From Combretum micranthum (lineage: Eukaryota > Streptophyta > Magnoliopsida > Myrtales > Combretaceae): a stretch of DNA of 64,000 nucleotides. The stretch spans positions 310,001 through 374,000 of the forward strand of contig JAMXBD010001103.1 in assembly GCA_024138025.1 (NCBI GenBank), written 5' to 3'. Each line of letters begins with the position of its first letter. Position 1 is the stretch's first letter. This document shows positions 24,662-38,117 of this stretch, in pieces. The notes under the pieces were generated by a model, which was given only the letters and a program-made list of their open reading frames with translations, was not told the DNA's origin and made no database searches. The position numbers and the translations under genes were made by a program.

Positions 24662-26340
24662 CTGAGGAACAGAAATTGCTGTTAGTGAACTTGGAACTTA
24701 CACCGGGAGTTGTTGTAAACGGATGCAGTTTACTCTATCAAGAGCAAAGCATGTGAACAATGAAAAACTATATGAATGATGATATAGGTGGCTAAAAATT
24801 AGTAACATATTCATCAACGTGACTTCATGACAAGGGAAGACTCAACCTTTTTTTTTTTTTGGCTTCACAAAACAATCCAAGTCATTAGCATACAATATCA
24901 GAGAAATTACCAATAAAGCCTTGCTTATAAGAGTCAGCAATATAGATCCCATTCCACCATTATACTCTATAATAGATCATATCATTTTTCTATTACTTCT
25001 CTACAACTTTTTTTCTTTCCCGTCCCTCACCCCCTTTTAATATTGTCTTCCCTAAATTGTCAAAATGTCTAATAGGTGCCCCTAAGTCAAGTCTATAATT
25101 CAATACAATCAACTTTTAAGTAAGCATTGTCTTTCGCCACAAAGTTTTCTGATTCATTACTATATCATATCAAATAAAATTGGGAAAAATAGCTCCATAT
25201 CTATAGCAAGTAAATTATAATTAAGCTTGTTTATTTTAACCTCAAATTCTGCAACACAATTTCTCATATGTCATGTTTGGCATGCAGGAATATAATTAAA
25301 ATGTTTTCATTCTCATTCCTATGTTTTAATGCATTTTTTTAAATCTGGAATCATAATTACTGAAATTAATGATCCATCCTTAAGAAGGTTGAAATGTGAT
25401 TTCATTTCATCCTCATTAATGATTAATATTACAGGTACTTTTTTTCCTTCTACACATTTATAAACTGAGAATATTTTTTCCGAAAATTGTGTCAGTTCCA
25501 ATTTATTTCATGATATCTAAACAAAAAAAATGGATTTATCATTCTGGAGTTCATTCAATTCCTCTCATTTTATTTCAATCGAATTTTATGTACCAAACAT
25601 GACATTACTTCTTTCTTCTTAGCATAGTACAACAAATCTTTCCACAGAGATGCCAACACCAAATTCTGCCAATGCTGTATAAACATTACTAAAATTTGAT
25701 GGGAGAGCAGGACAATGAAGAATACTTCTACATAGTAGACTTTAGGTTTTTTTTTTTTTCCCTTCTCTTTTTCTTTTCATGCAACCCATTAATTATGACA
25801 AAATACAATTTAAAAGCATAATATGAAGACAAAAGATAAAAGAATAACCTTTCTTATATCCCCTATGCATCTTAGTTAATCATTTTTATCCCAAAAAACT
25901 GGGAATAGGTCTATATATGAACCCCACAGACAGATATATATATTTTTTTTTGGGGCCGGTCACAGACAGCTATTTGATATCTACGAAAACAGATGCACAC
26001 TTGCCACATATTGATAGATTTTCTTCAGGACAATGACAACCACCCTTCAACAGTTCAACCATGATATGACATATGCGCATATTAACACGACACAAATAGA
26101 GAACAAAACAATTGTTTATACCTAATGTGGCATATTTATATGCCACTTAACACTGATACGAATTTGACACGAAATGGATCCCCATGATAGAATTGCCAGA
26201 CACCCAGTTACAAAACAGGATATAATTGAACACAAATCAAAGAAACCAAAAACATCAATCGCATCACATTAGGAATTGCTCAAAGAAGACAAGTTACATA
26301 AAACTTAATCAAGTGAATTGGGATTAGGTAAGTGGCTCAC
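24662..26340 (-). other. First intron of the kinase relic
   Basis: The donor GTGAGC at 26340 and acceptor TTCCTCAG at 24662 fit the phase (V of VAVKMLDW is split G|TT). The interior holds T runs (24848-24860, 25748-25760) and an AT run near 25934. No gene or element recognised inside. Confidence 0.7.
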
Positions 26341-26727
26341 CGGCAACATCCTGACCGTCGTATACACCACGGTGGACGGTGCCAAAAGTGCCACGTGCAA
26401 GGCACTCCTAACAATAAGCTTTGAATGGATCAATTTCCCATTTGTTTTACTTTCTTTGGGATTGGAGGGAACCAAAACTTGAAGGAGCAAGGACTTTGTT
26501 AACATTTTTATGCACATTCCTTTTCTTTTCCAATTCTTTTCTTCTTCTACTACTTCTACTTCTTCTTGTAATCCTTCTCCTTCTCGTTTTTCACTTTCTT
26601 CTTCGTTTTGCTCATTTTTCTTATTCATCTCCAAAGTGACTGCCCTATTAAATCTCTCTAGTTGCTCATCAATGCTCTTCAGATCAATCTGATCTGCTCT
26701 CAAATACCCATCTCCTGCTTCCTTCAT

Positions 26728-27779
26728 CTTTTACACCAAATTCTCTTTTCCTGGCTAACAAATCAAAACTACAGACAAAAGTTCCGAACTTTAACACTAA
26801 ACTGAATCAATTTGATCCCATCTCAACTACCCATTTCTCATTTCCCAATCCTTTACTCAAAACCCCCTATCTTTTGCACTCTCTGACACCCTTTAGACCA
26901 AAAAAGCTGCAAACTTCAACACCAAACCGAATCAATCCGATCCGCTCTCATATACCTATTTTACAATTCTCAACTATTTACTCAAAAAGTCAATATTTCT
27001 CTCCTGTTCACGCATCGAAAATTACAGCAAAATGATTAAAATTTCAATACCAAACTGAGATGTTATACGTAATTGTATGTGCGAAACTGACGTTGGGGAG
27101 GGAGGTGGGTAAATCAAGGGGTGAATTGGAAGCAAAATGGATTTGGCAATTGGGATTGTGCTAAAGAAGGTGTAGTCTAATCAAAACCATGTGGGCACAT
27201 GGAGGGTTGCCTTTTTGTAAATGGAGTTTTGTGAGTTTAGTCTCGCTGTTGTGTTGCGTATTCACTGTATGTACGTTACAGTTGATACATTTGTAGTGTT
27301 TGCGTCGGGATCTGTTCTTTTTTTTTTTTTTTTAATAATTTCATGCTTCCTTTTTTCTACGTTTATGCTGATAAATATCTCCTTTGACTTCTTGTTTGGT
27401 TGGTTCGATATGCTTTTCTTTTGATTTTTTCCTTTTTATTTATTTTAGAAAATTACATTGCTGGTTTGACCCGTTCTCTTTATTATATTTATTTAAAGGC
27501 TTATCTATGGAGTTGGTGCAAAAGTTTTGTATATTCTGAATAAATATTTCCTAAAATTATTAAAAGTGATTTAAGTCCTTCATGAGATATGGATTTATAG
27601 AATACATTTATAGCAGTCAAATGTATTTTATTTATAATGTACTTATTTAATTATATAGATATATTATTTTATTCATAATGTAATTATTTAATTATATAGA
27701 TATATTTTATTTACTATAATTTATGTATTATAATAGATGTATGTTAATTAGGAAAATTATTGGTGACTTAAAATAATGT
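26728..27779. other. Upstream region of the kinase relic
   Basis: It would contain the old 5' UTR and promoter. Pyrimidine-rich stretches and a near-duplicated block are visible: CCGAACTTTAACACTAAACT near 26785 and GCAAACTTCAACACCAAACC near 26910, both followed by GAATCAAT-type words. No other feature is supported. Confidence 0.45.
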
Positions 27780-28067
27780 GATCACGGTAAATTGGTCACT
27801 CTATTTGAAATACCACATTTTGATAATATAAAACTAGATATGGATTAAAGTATCACATATGGAGGAAAGTTATATTTAACCCGTGCTAACTTTCATCTAT
27901 ATATGGTACTTTTGTTCTTATATAGTATTTTTTAGTTCATATGTGGTACTTCAAACAAGTACTAACTTTTGTTCAAATGTAATATTTTGGTTCATATCTA
28001 ATATTTCATTCTAAATGTAGTACTTCGATTAAATACCAAGTTTTGTCCAGATTTGGTATTTTGGTCC
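27780..28067. repeat. Minisatellite-bearing repeat element, first segment
   Basis: Loose tandem copies, about 50-65 bp each, of a unit built from TGGTACTTCAA...ACTAACTTTTGTCCATAT and TGGTATTTTGGTCC. The same unit continues at 32397-32450 and at 38118-38248 beyond two LTR insertions, and occurs in inverted orientation at 42405-42900. No coding capacity. It looks like the variable core of a non-autonomous element whose other end is at about 38720. Confidence 0.65.
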
Positions 28068-28621
28068 TGTCATGTCCGAGGGTACTCTAAACGTGGTAGT
28101 CCGTCGTACACAATACTAAAGCCTAAGAATGATTACCTTAGTCACGCAAAGGCTTCCATATAATGTACAAAGCGTACATCACAACCAAGGGAACGCATCG
28201 GAGTAGTGCAATTTACATTGATAATGATTAAGTAACAAGATAAGGAGAATACTTATCATAAAACATAAACATGGTAAATTTCAATTCTTAGGGGCGTATC
28301 CCTCTATTGTCTTCAAGTTAAAATAAATACACTTTTTAAAAATTTCCAAAACACTAACATAACATACATTACATTAAGGAACTTTACAAAGTAACTTCAT
28401 CATATGTTCCCATTACCTTTATAAAAGTTTATATCTTTCATGACTTCCTTAATGTCATGACCTTCGATTAAAGCCATGGGTATACCTATTTCAACAAAAT
28501 CTATAAAGGTATAAGCTTACAACTAGCTTAGTGAGATATTCATTTTCATTCGCACCATGGTTTCAAACAAGTTCATTTAAATTTTCATGCATATGTATGC
28601 ATACAATGCAATAATCACTTG

Positions 28622-28652
<31 letters not shown>

Positions 28653-31600
28653 TCCGGAAACCATATATAGAACGGATTTACCCCTTCATATCTAAGGTTA
28701 GGGAATTATTGATGAAGATCCTCGACCTTCTACTGCTAGTCCCAGGTCCCATCCAAAGCATTCGGTTGGCTTGGCTTCGAACCTAAAGTCACATACCCCA
28801 AGCGATTTGGATTCTTTAGGGACGAACATGGCCCGTGTCCCAGCACGATAACAGCCAATCCAGCTCTACGCGTAGGAGTAACAGCCTTCCAAAAGAAATG
28901 TGACTCGATGGATATTATGCGTGAGCGTTTTATTTTTTTAAGCCAAACCTTATTAAGGTTTATTAGGAGCGATCAATCAATTTAGTAAACAATAAGTAAT
29001 CATAAAGTAAGTAAACAAAATACTTAAACAGGCAGTTTGAAGTTGCAATATTCTTAATTCTCATTTCACACATAAGCATAGAATCACATATATATATCAT
29101 CAGATTCCCCATACATATCGATTTTTTTATCTTTCTTAGTATACTAATTCCACTATTTTATAAGCACAAGCAAGGTAACGAAATTAAAGGAATAACTTAC
29201 TCGTACATTTCGCAATCTTCTTAGTCGTACAATCCTCAGAAGGGTAATCTCGTATCTTCGTCACCTAGACAAAAAAAAAAAAAAATACCCAGAATGAGTA
29301 TTTAGTAGAAATTCTACTTAAACTTTCTAATTCTATTTCACTATGTTCGTCAAATTCGCATAGAATGAAATTCCAATTTAAAATGGCCATAACTTGCTCA
29401 TTTTAACTCGAATTTCATATAATATACCGTTTTCTACTACTCGAAAAGATCTATCCATTTCTAAGGTTATTTTTATCATATAAGGTCATTTGGGTTTCGA
29501 AACCGTAGAGTACAGATTCAAAATGAATATTTCCAAATTTTGCGAAACAATTTTCCAACTCAATTTCATTCAAAAATCCTTTAGAAATATATATATATAT
29601 ATATATAATTGATAAATCCTTTGAGTATATAGATAAGCTCACTTTATATGAAAAAATTATAATGGTAGTGTCTCAACAATTTATTTCATAAAATAATTCA
29701 TTTTAAAGTGTTAAAACTTAACTTGACAAATTTATTTTCAAGTATTTTGAAAAACTTTATATTTTCTAGTTATCATAAATGAGTATATTCTTATTTTATT
29801 TTCCTTATTCATTTCTCCAAAACAAGTAAATTTTCCTTTAACTTTGGTCTTTTATAATTTTTACTTCTAGTGATAAAAGATTAAAGTTATCAAAAGTTTA
29901 GTAAGTTGTTGATAATCTATTTATAAATTTGCATTTAGAATGGTTTTAGAAAATGAGTATTTTCTTCTTATATTTCTTGTTTAGAATATAAGTTATTGTT
30001 TTCTAAACTTGGTCTTTTATTTCCTATACAAATTTTATTTGAAAAGAATCATCTTTATTGATAAAATCCTTTGTTTTTAATATTATCATATTTATATTCT
30101 TGAAAATAAGTTCCTTCTTTAGAAACTTAAAAATCATTATTTTTTCTAAGTGGGTTTATAACTTTATGGGTTGATTTTATCTTAACTTTGAAAACTAGCT
30201 TGCTTCTTGGTTTCATTATGGAGTTGAAAAGAGTTTAATCTTAAACTTTTTATAAAAACTTGAATACCAATAAATTATTTTGCTCAGGTTACCATATTAT
30301 GAAAAGAAAGTGTTTATTTCTTATATTTCCTTGGTAAAACTATCTTTGTTATTTGAAAAAACTTTGAGAAAGTTGTATTATTTATTTCTACGTTTGATAA
30401 TAATTTCATTATTTAATGACAAGACACATAATAGAAAATTTGGTTTCAAGTTCCTCTATTAAAGAAAAATTATTTTTAAATTTAATTGAGACAATATCAT
30501 TATGTAGATGCATGTATTATGAGCATGTAAAATAATAAGAATATGAGAAAGATACTATAGCAAATAATAATAAGTAAAGTAATATAATATCAAATATTGA
30601 GAACCTTAGCTTCATCAAGATAACCGGTCAAGTATTAAGAGCCTTAGCTTTATTCAAGGCATCCTGGGATTAAAAATAGACTAGTCTCAAAAGAATAAAG
30701 AAAAGAAAGAAAAGGTTTTTTTGACTTGATAAGGACAAGTCTAAGTTAGAAGACTAGTCAGACTAGTCTTAAAATAGCACTAAATAAATAAATTGCAAGG
30801 CATGAAAATAAATAAAAAAAAGTGAGCTTATATGCTCTAAAGATTATATATAAATACATAAATATATTTAGTTAGATATGAATAAGAAATTAGCATAATA
30901 ACAACAATAATATGAGCAAAGTATAATAACAACATAAAAATATAGAAATGGATGTTCATGAACAAGAACAATACATGAACATAGTATAGCTTCCATAACA
31001 TTAAGCTTAGAAAACTCACACCATATTCATGTAAAGTTACATGACATGGTAATAGAGATATGGAAAATTTTTACCTAAATAGAGGTTGATAGTAGTATGA
31101 GTGAATGGGTTTTGTGTATGAAGAAGAAGAAAGCTTGGGAGTGTTTTTGGGAGAGTAATGGGAGTATTTGAGAGGAGATTTTGAGAGAGGATTTGTGAAG
31201 AGATTTTGGGAGAGTTTTGGTAGTAAAATGAGTTGTGTGAAAGAATAAAGGAGGAAAGAGGTATTTATAGAATTTTGGAGTGAAAAGAAAATAATTGGAG
31301 AGTGAAGAGAGAGAGGGGTGGACGGCAACGTAGGGGGAAGAGAGAGAAAAGGGATTAAAAATTAATTTTAGAAGAAAAGTGTAAGAGAAGTTTAGTAATA
31401 TGTGATGTAGAATTTTTATGGGAAAAGAAAATTGTAAGAAATAGATATATAGGTTATAAGAATAGGTAGTAAGAAAAGTAGAGATAAATGATAGTAATTA
31501 ATAGTAGAAAAGTACTATAAATAGTAGACTAGACAAATAAAATACCGATACTAATAAAAATACGTATAAATGCGATGTCTGTAATTTTTAGCTATCGAAA

Positions 31601-32391
31601 AATTATAAAACTGATATTTTTGGAAACCTTATATTTTTACAAGTCTATTGGTATTAACGGAATATTTTTGCCATTCGGTGTACCAAGGCACAATTTTTGA
31701 AAACTGATCCTATTTGGATCCGAAGATACTAGAAATTTACGAATCTGATAGTTTTAACTTCCCTATATTATTATGAACTATTATCAAATTATTTACATTT
31801 CGTTGTTTAAGGTTTAGGAGTGCGGGATTGCTGGATCTTAAACACTAAGTGTAGTTGTAAGTTTTATTGACTTTTAGGGTTCCTTTGACTTCCGGCTTGT
31901 TGATTTTATTCGTATGATTATAAAATTTTGGGGTTTTGTCCTTATTATGTTTTTAGTTCAACATCTATGGTTTATTTCATTTTATTTGCGATTATTTAAT
32001 ATTTTTCAATTCTTGGGATTGTTTAAACGAGTCTAGGTTATGGGTTGACTTAGTTTGATTTTTGGTGAAAATTGAAACTTTTGATTCTAAAATTCACCGA
32101 AGGATTTAAGGTCTTAGTATTTCATTGTCGAGCATTATTTGGATATATCGTCTTGATTTGCGTGTTAGGAATCGGATAGATGATTTGATTGGTGTACGGA
32201 TGTTGAATCAATCGATTGTTGGATTTTCCATTTTGTTTTTAGGGTTATCTTCTTCTTAAGGTTAAGGATTTTTGTATTTGATCTTATTTAGAATTTTAGT
32301 TTTAACTTGGGTTGATTTTAATGGTTTCGGTTTTTAATTTTTGAGTTTTATGATTATTTTCTAAAAATTATGAAAATTTCAGGGGTTTAAA
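28068..32391 (-). mobile_element. Very long solo LTR, family C (copy C1), with perfect 5-bp TSD
   Basis: The left end TGTCATGTCCGAGGGTAC is the complement of an LTR 3' end. The right end, read on the minus strand, is TTTAAACCCCTGAAATTTTC, equivalent to the TGTAAACTCCGGAAATTTTC start of copy C2 with TG changed to TT. GGTCC flanks both ends (28063-28067 and 32392-32396), and the minisatellite unit continues in phase across the joint. No PBS, PPT or coding domain is inside. At 4324 bp it is long for a plant LTR but within the range known for large gypsy elements. Confidence 0.82.
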
Positions 32392-33053
32392 GGTCCATTC
32401 ATGGTACTTCAAGCAAATACAAACTTTCATTTGTATATGATATTTTGGAGTGAAAGGCATATCTACCATTTTTCCAAAAAAAAAAAAATTACAAATATAT
32501 AAATTTTATAAAAAAAATTACGAAATTGCCACATCTATATCGCGTGTTGAAGTAGAGAATCATATTTTGCACATGTATCACATATAGAGAAGTAATACAG
32601 TGATCTTATTGCCTCAAACTTTTAAAAATATCTGTATTGCTTATGAGATAAGCAATACTCTAAAGGTATTAATTTAAAATTTATATTTACTTTAAAGAAT
32701 ACTCTTTATAGTACACTAGAGGTCCAATGGAGGAGAACTTAAACTTTGAGATGCACCATGTCCAATGCAGTTCCGATGCATACTTCAAAAAAATTAAAAT
32801 CAAAATCGACTTGCAGTTTCCCAATCATCAACGTCAAGTATTTGAAGAGGAACATGCAACCTCCATTATTGATACTTATATCACAAAATGAATGTGTGAT
32901 GTAAGAAAAATGCTATATCGTATTTTCTTTATGTGATATAGTAATGTACGATATAGTAATGGAATATGTGTAAATTTTTTGGTACAATTTGGATTTGTGT
33001 AATGTTTTCTAAAAACAATGATTAACATATAATAATCTTTCATATTTTGGTTC
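32392..33053. other. Segment between two solo LTRs: minisatellite piece and AT-rich DNA
   Basis: Bases 32397-32450 continue the minisatellite unit interrupted by LTR C1, and about 33035-33053 (CATATTTTGGTTC) ends in the same unit before LTR C2. The roughly 580 bp between is AT-rich and unrecognised, with an A run at 32477-32488. Confidence 0.6.
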
Positions 33054-34517
33054 TGTAAACTCCGGAAATTTTCAGTAAATAATTTCAAGATAAACTTATA
33101 AAATAAACCCTAAAAATCACTCCAAATTAAATCCGAATTTCAACTAGTCCAAAAACACAAGCAAATCCAGAAATTTCTTAATCTTGAAAAAAATTAGAAT
33201 CCTTAAAAACAAAATAAAAACTCATCATACTTCAATTCCAAAACCACTACGTACGACAAATTCTATACGTAACTCCGACTTATAAAATCGGGTAATATAG
33301 AACCTAAAAACAAATTATTAAAAAATAAATAATGATTAACTTTCGGAAATGAAACCCAATTCAAGAATTCTGAAACATTAAAAGATATTAAATAATTATA
33401 AAAATGAAATGTAAAATAAACTTCTCAAATTAAATATGTTGTATAAACATAAAATATCAGTTTCCAAACTGGCAAGGATCAAAACCGGAAAAATCACCCG
33501 GAAACCCTAACCGGATTATAATAGCTTAAGTCCGACAATCTAGCACTCTTAACTCTAGTGGCGAGGTGTAGTTTAAATATGTAGAATAGCACGTAGTAAT
33601 ATAAGTTTGTTTAAAAATATCATATTGGTAAATTTTTGACCTATTTCGAACCCGTTCGGATACAAACTTCGAAAAGTGTGTCCTGGGATTCAAGATATCA
33701 AAAATATGCCATTAGTATCGTTAGACTCATAATTTCATAAGATTTTCAAATATATCATTTATATAATTTTTTCGAGTTATAAAAGTTACAGTTATAACTT
33801 TTTTAACTGTATTTCATTACTACCGATAATTAATTAAACTTTTATATTATTCATTTTTATTTCATTACACAATTTTATTATTCTTATAAAGCCTTATATT
33901 TTTAGATAAATATTTTTTATAATTATAGAAAATTTTGTTTTCTAAAATTTAGTTAGTTCGGGCTTTTATGGGATCAGATTCTGTTTTAAGACCGATACTA
34001 AATAAAAATAAAATTAATTTAATAATTGAAAAATATTTTAAATATTTTTAATTTCATAAAATAATTTTTTAGAATTTTTCGAGTTATAAAAATATCATTT
34101 ATAGCTCCTATTCGCGTATTTTGATATATCGGTAACATATTTGTTAAAATACTAAAATAATTTAAATAATTATTTAATTTTAATTATGAAAAATACTGCT
34201 ACAAATATTTGAAATAATTTTTTATATTTTATTTTATTTTATAAGAAAATACTTTTACAACCCATACTTTCAAGTACACATTAACATATCACTCTCTTTT
34301 TTACTTCATCTTTTTACACTTTATTATTATCATTTCATGGCAGATTTTTCCTTCTTTATGGTGCCATTGTCCTTTCATTTACTCCATTTTGACTAAAATA
34401 AATATATTCTACTCCTTTTTAAAGAAGCTACATTACACATTAATTATACAATTTAATTTCAAGTCAAATTTCAAACAAATTTACTCTCTCTCTCTCTTCC
34501 CCAATTCACATACAGCG

Positions 34518-34547
34518 CCCCCCCCCCTCCCCCCCCCCCTCTCCCCC
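34518..34547 (-). repeat. C10-T-C11-TCT-C5 tract; G-quadruplex-capable on the minus strand
   Basis: The + strand has ten C, one T, eleven C, TCT, then five C (34518-34547). The minus strand therefore holds several G runs, enough for a G-quadruplex, with an i-motif possible on the + strand. It lies inside LTR C2 in a longer CT-rich region (34480-34700). The exact run lengths are prone to sequencing error. Confidence 0.7.
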
Positions 34548-35199
34548 TTTTCTGCCTTGTTTTATTTTTTTTTTTAGTCCTTCAATAAATTAAAACACAT
34601 TTAATACACTCATTTTCTCTCTCCTTTATTTACTCATTTTTCCTTTTTCATTCTTAGCTTTTCTCTCTCTTTTTCCTCTCTTTTCTTCTTCTTCTTGCTC
34701 TTGTTCTTCAAGAACACAAGCTGCCCCCTTCTTTTCCATGAGCTCCCACACATATTTTTGAAGATTTTTAAGCAAATCTTCTTCTCAAAGCTTCCATAGG
34801 TGATATAGGTAAAGTGTAATGAGAGTTTCATGCATCAAATGACCTTCCATAAGCTTAAAAGCTTAGGATGATGATGCCAAAAATGAAACACTCCTCTTCT
34901 CCATTATTATTATCTTGTATCATAATTATTTTCTTATTTAAAGTTGTTATATTTTGTAGATATAACTTTTTGTAGCTTTGATTTTTGTTTATGCCATAGA
35001 TCTTGCTATTTGAGTTATTATTTTTGTTATTTCTTATGATTTATGCATATATTCCTCATTCACATGTGTTCATGCACTTATAACTAGTTTAGAAGACTAG
35101 ATCTAGTTGTTTTAGGTTCATACATGCATTAGACTTTTTTTTATGTTCATGGATAACTTGTAGTAGCATGATGATAGTAGGAATGTTTTAGAAAACTCA

Positions 35200-36500
35200 A
35201 GATCTATTTTATTTTCAACAAAAATCATTTTTGAAAATTCGGATGAAAAATGAACCATATTTAGAAAAGTTATTTTTCAACTTCAAAATGTGTATTTTTC
35301 ATTTAAAATGAAGGGCTTAGGGTATAGATAACATAAATGAGTGATTTTGATGAGCAAAGTTTAGATCTATGAGTTTAAAGTTTATTATCATGGGTTTCAT
35401 TTAGATGTATGTTCATATTATGTGTAGATCTTAGATTTGAACTTGAACAAAAATTGTGAAATTCGTATTTTGGCAAGACCCCCATTTAAAAACCACTTTT
35501 CAAATGTCAAAATGTAATTTTTACTTAAGATAATGAAGGCTTAATGTATGTATATCATCAAGACTTCTTTTTACAAGAATCAAAGGTTATTTTCAAAATA
35601 AAAATCTCATTTTCGGATTTTGGCCAAGGCATATTTTAAAAACATGTTTTCCAACTCAAAAATGAAGTTTTTATTTAAGAAATGAAAGGCTCTTAAGATA
35701 TGATATGTAAGGAATGGATTTTCATAAGTTTAGATAGATTTTATCAAAAGGAATGTCCAAAAATAAATTTTGTAAATTCGGATCTCAACCAAGACCAATT
35801 TTTAAAACCCATTTATCAACTCAAAAACTTGTTTTATATGAAAAATGAAGAGTTTAGGTCATAGATATTATTAAGTAGTGATTTTTAAGTTGAAATGAGT
35901 TTTGATGAGATTAATGTATAAAACAAGAAATAGAATCAAGATGGAAATTTTGAGTTAGTAGTCAATTTGTGAAATTCGTAATTTTGAATGAAGGACATAA
36001 GAACACCTATTATCCAAGCTCAAAATGAAAGTTTTATGTAATGAATGGAGTCCTTAAATAATAGGTGCCATAAAGTCTTAAATTTTAATGCATTAAACAA
36101 GTTTTTCCCAAAGGAATCATTCAAAAAGTGGATTTTCTAAAATTCGGATTTTTGAGTAAATTATATTGGAAAACATATTTGCAAAGTGTAAAATGAAAAT
36201 TTTTGTGTAAGAATGAATCCTTAGTGGTTATGTATGATTGAGCCCTAATTTTCTAAATATCAAATGATTTTTACTTGAAGGAATCACTCAAAAACTAATT
36301 TTTATAAAATTAGGATTTTGGAATCAATCCTACTTGAAAACATGTTTACAAAGTGTAAAATGGAAATTTTTATGTAGAAATGAAGGACATAAGTAATAGA
36401 CATAATGAAGACTCAATTTTAACAAAAATAATTATATTTTCTTAAGAAATTAATTCAAAACAAATGGAAATGATCAAAGTTAGAAAACTAGATTCTTTAT
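35200..36500 (+). repeat. Diverged internal tandem blocks in LTR C2
   Basis: Seven or so loosely repeated blocks, each with 'aaattcggat', 'aaaacatgtttacaa.gt', 'aaaatgaaa.tttt' and 'gaatgaaggctta' words, follow each other at roughly 150-190 bp. They explain part of the unusual LTR length. Divergence is too high to give exact unit borders by eye. Confidence 0.5.
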
Positions 36501-38117
36501 AAGTAGTGTTATTATAGTCTTGTAAAATAAAAAGTTATAAAATTTTCTTTTAGCAAAAAATCATTAAGATCATGCATACATTAAGCTCATCTCATGTCAT
36601 TCATGTTAGGAAATCATCAATATTGCATATAGCTTATCTATATAGTAGGAACATTTCAAACATTTACAAAACTATTTTTCGGAATTGAAATTTGCTACTG
36701 TCCTAATCTGATCCCACCTTTTCAAAGCTTCATTTTTTCAAAACTTAAATATAATATTAGAATTAGATAGATCTTTCGAAGTAGATAGAAATTGATATAT
36801 AATTTGCGAAATTCCGACTTAAAATGACCAAGTTATGGCCGTTTTAAGTTGGAATTTCTGCTTAGGACGAGAATTGTGAATTTGATAGTTTGTATAAGAT
36901 CGTTTGGATTAGTTTGAGTTGAAATACTTATTAGAGTATTTCTTCCTTTTTAGGTGATCCGAAATCGACGATTCCCTACCACCGAATTACTATTACTAAG
37001 TGACCGGTAATCCAATGGCCTAGTGGGTTTTCTCCTTATTTTGTTACCTTGTTTGTGCTTGTAGCTAGTTGCATTGGAATTATAGAACAAGATAAAAATC
37101 GATATGAATAGGGATGGGATATATGATGAGACTGTGATGAATGTATGCCAAAGAATATTAAAGCATATCGAAACCATGATTCGATTGGATAACTGCACTG
37201 TTCATATTATTTCTGTTATGTGTATGATATTTGTTGGTCACTCTAAAGAATGTATGAATATTTTGACCTAAGCAAAAATTAAATTGGTCATGCATTACAT
37301 CGGACATATTACATTTGGTAGTGTGCTACTCCTAGGTCGATCGATATGGTCCGTTGATGACTCGTTTGGATAACGAGATCAGTGCTAGAGCTCATTCATG
37401 GGAACTAAGGCGCATGTGGACGCAGTCCATAGGTGAGCCTAGCCAAGTCGAGTTCCATGAGCCGAGGGCTTGGGGACTAGCAGCGGTCGTGGAGACTTCC
37501 AATACCATTCCTAACCCAAGATATAGAGGCGTAAATCCGTTCTGTGTGTGGGTTCCGGATACCCATACATAATTGTTTGCTCATGTGTTTGTTCATACAT
37601 AGCATATGATTGATTATAACTTGCTTATTATGGTATGGAATTAAGGGAATTCTCACTAAGCTAATGTAGCTTATACTCCAATAGTCGTTTAAATGAACAG
37701 GTTATCTCAAGAATGCTAAGTGGGGATCGTGATGGTTGGAGTCGAGAATGACTTCGGGATTTCGGCAAAGAATAAGAATGCTTGAAGTTTATCAGCTAGG
37801 TTTTATGATTTGCCTTGTAATAGTTATGTAGGAAGTCTGTGGATGAATGTAATTGAAGTTGAATGAATTGTATTTTGAAGTATAGCGATTCGTATATGAA
37901 ATATAGTGATTTGTATCTGGAGTATAGTGAATTGAAATTCCTTTACATTGTTACTCAAGTTATATCAACATAAAATGTATCATTCCGATATGTTCCTCTA
38001 TGTGTTAGATGCCTTGTACATAGTATGGAAGCTTCGCATGACTGAGGCAGTCATTCCTAAGCTTTAATATTGTGTATGGCGGACTGCCACGTTTAGGATA
38101 CCCTTCGAGGCGTGACA

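Larger units (their letters stand above)
21656..26727 (-). pseudogene. Raf-like (MAPKKK group C, MRK1-like) protein kinase pseudogene
   Basis: Plant Raf-like group C kinases are soluble serine/threonine or dual-specificity kinases. Six exons on the minus strand: 26727-26341 (start MKEAGDGYLRADQIDLKSI, Glu/Lys-rich linker, P-loop GTFGTVHRG), 24661-24541 (VKMLDWGEEG with the ATP-binding Lys), 23297-23098 (CCVVVEYLPGGTLKSYLI), 22985-22812 ([24 protein letters not shown]), 22076-21942 (YNRKCDVYSFGICLWE) and 21862-21656 (NLRPEIPRCCPSSLANVMKR to RKKRGP, TGA). Every junction has GT-AG and fits in phase. Frame breaks: more than one indel near 26400-26470 in exon 1, an extra A in a seven-A run at 23158-23164, and one lost base near 22835. 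Exons 2, 5 and 6 are clean. Probably a recent pseudogene; sequencing indels are the alternative. The MRK1 likeness is from memory of the family. Confidence 0.87.
33054..38117 (+). mobile_element. Very long solo LTR, family C (copy C2), with perfect 5-bp TSD
   Basis: It begins TGTAAACTCCGGAAATTTTC and ends CTTCGAGGCGTGACA, flanked on both sides by GGTTC (33049-33053 and 38118-38122). Its last 100 bp are the inverted counterpart of the first 100 bp of copy C1 (shared words TTGTACAT.GTATGGAAGC and GCCACGTTTAGGATACCC). Length 5064 bp. It contains repeated short blocks at 35200-36500 built on 'aaaatgaa..ttttta....aatgaaggc', roughly every 170 bp. No coding domain found. Confidence 0.85.

Noticed and set aside
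26421..26692. Open frames on the + strand rich in Ser, Leu and Phe
   Set aside because: They are antisense shadows of the Glu/Lys-rich linker in exon 1 of the kinase relic.
31071..31328. 85-codon minus-strand frame inside LTR C1
   Set aside because: Ser/Pro/Leu-rich by composition of a GA-rich strand; it lies in an LTR with no other coding sign, so a chance frame is likelier.
37354..37572. 72-codon frame in LTR C2
   Set aside because: The segment is shared in inverted form by other family-C LTRs, where it is not open; it is LTR sequence with chance openness.
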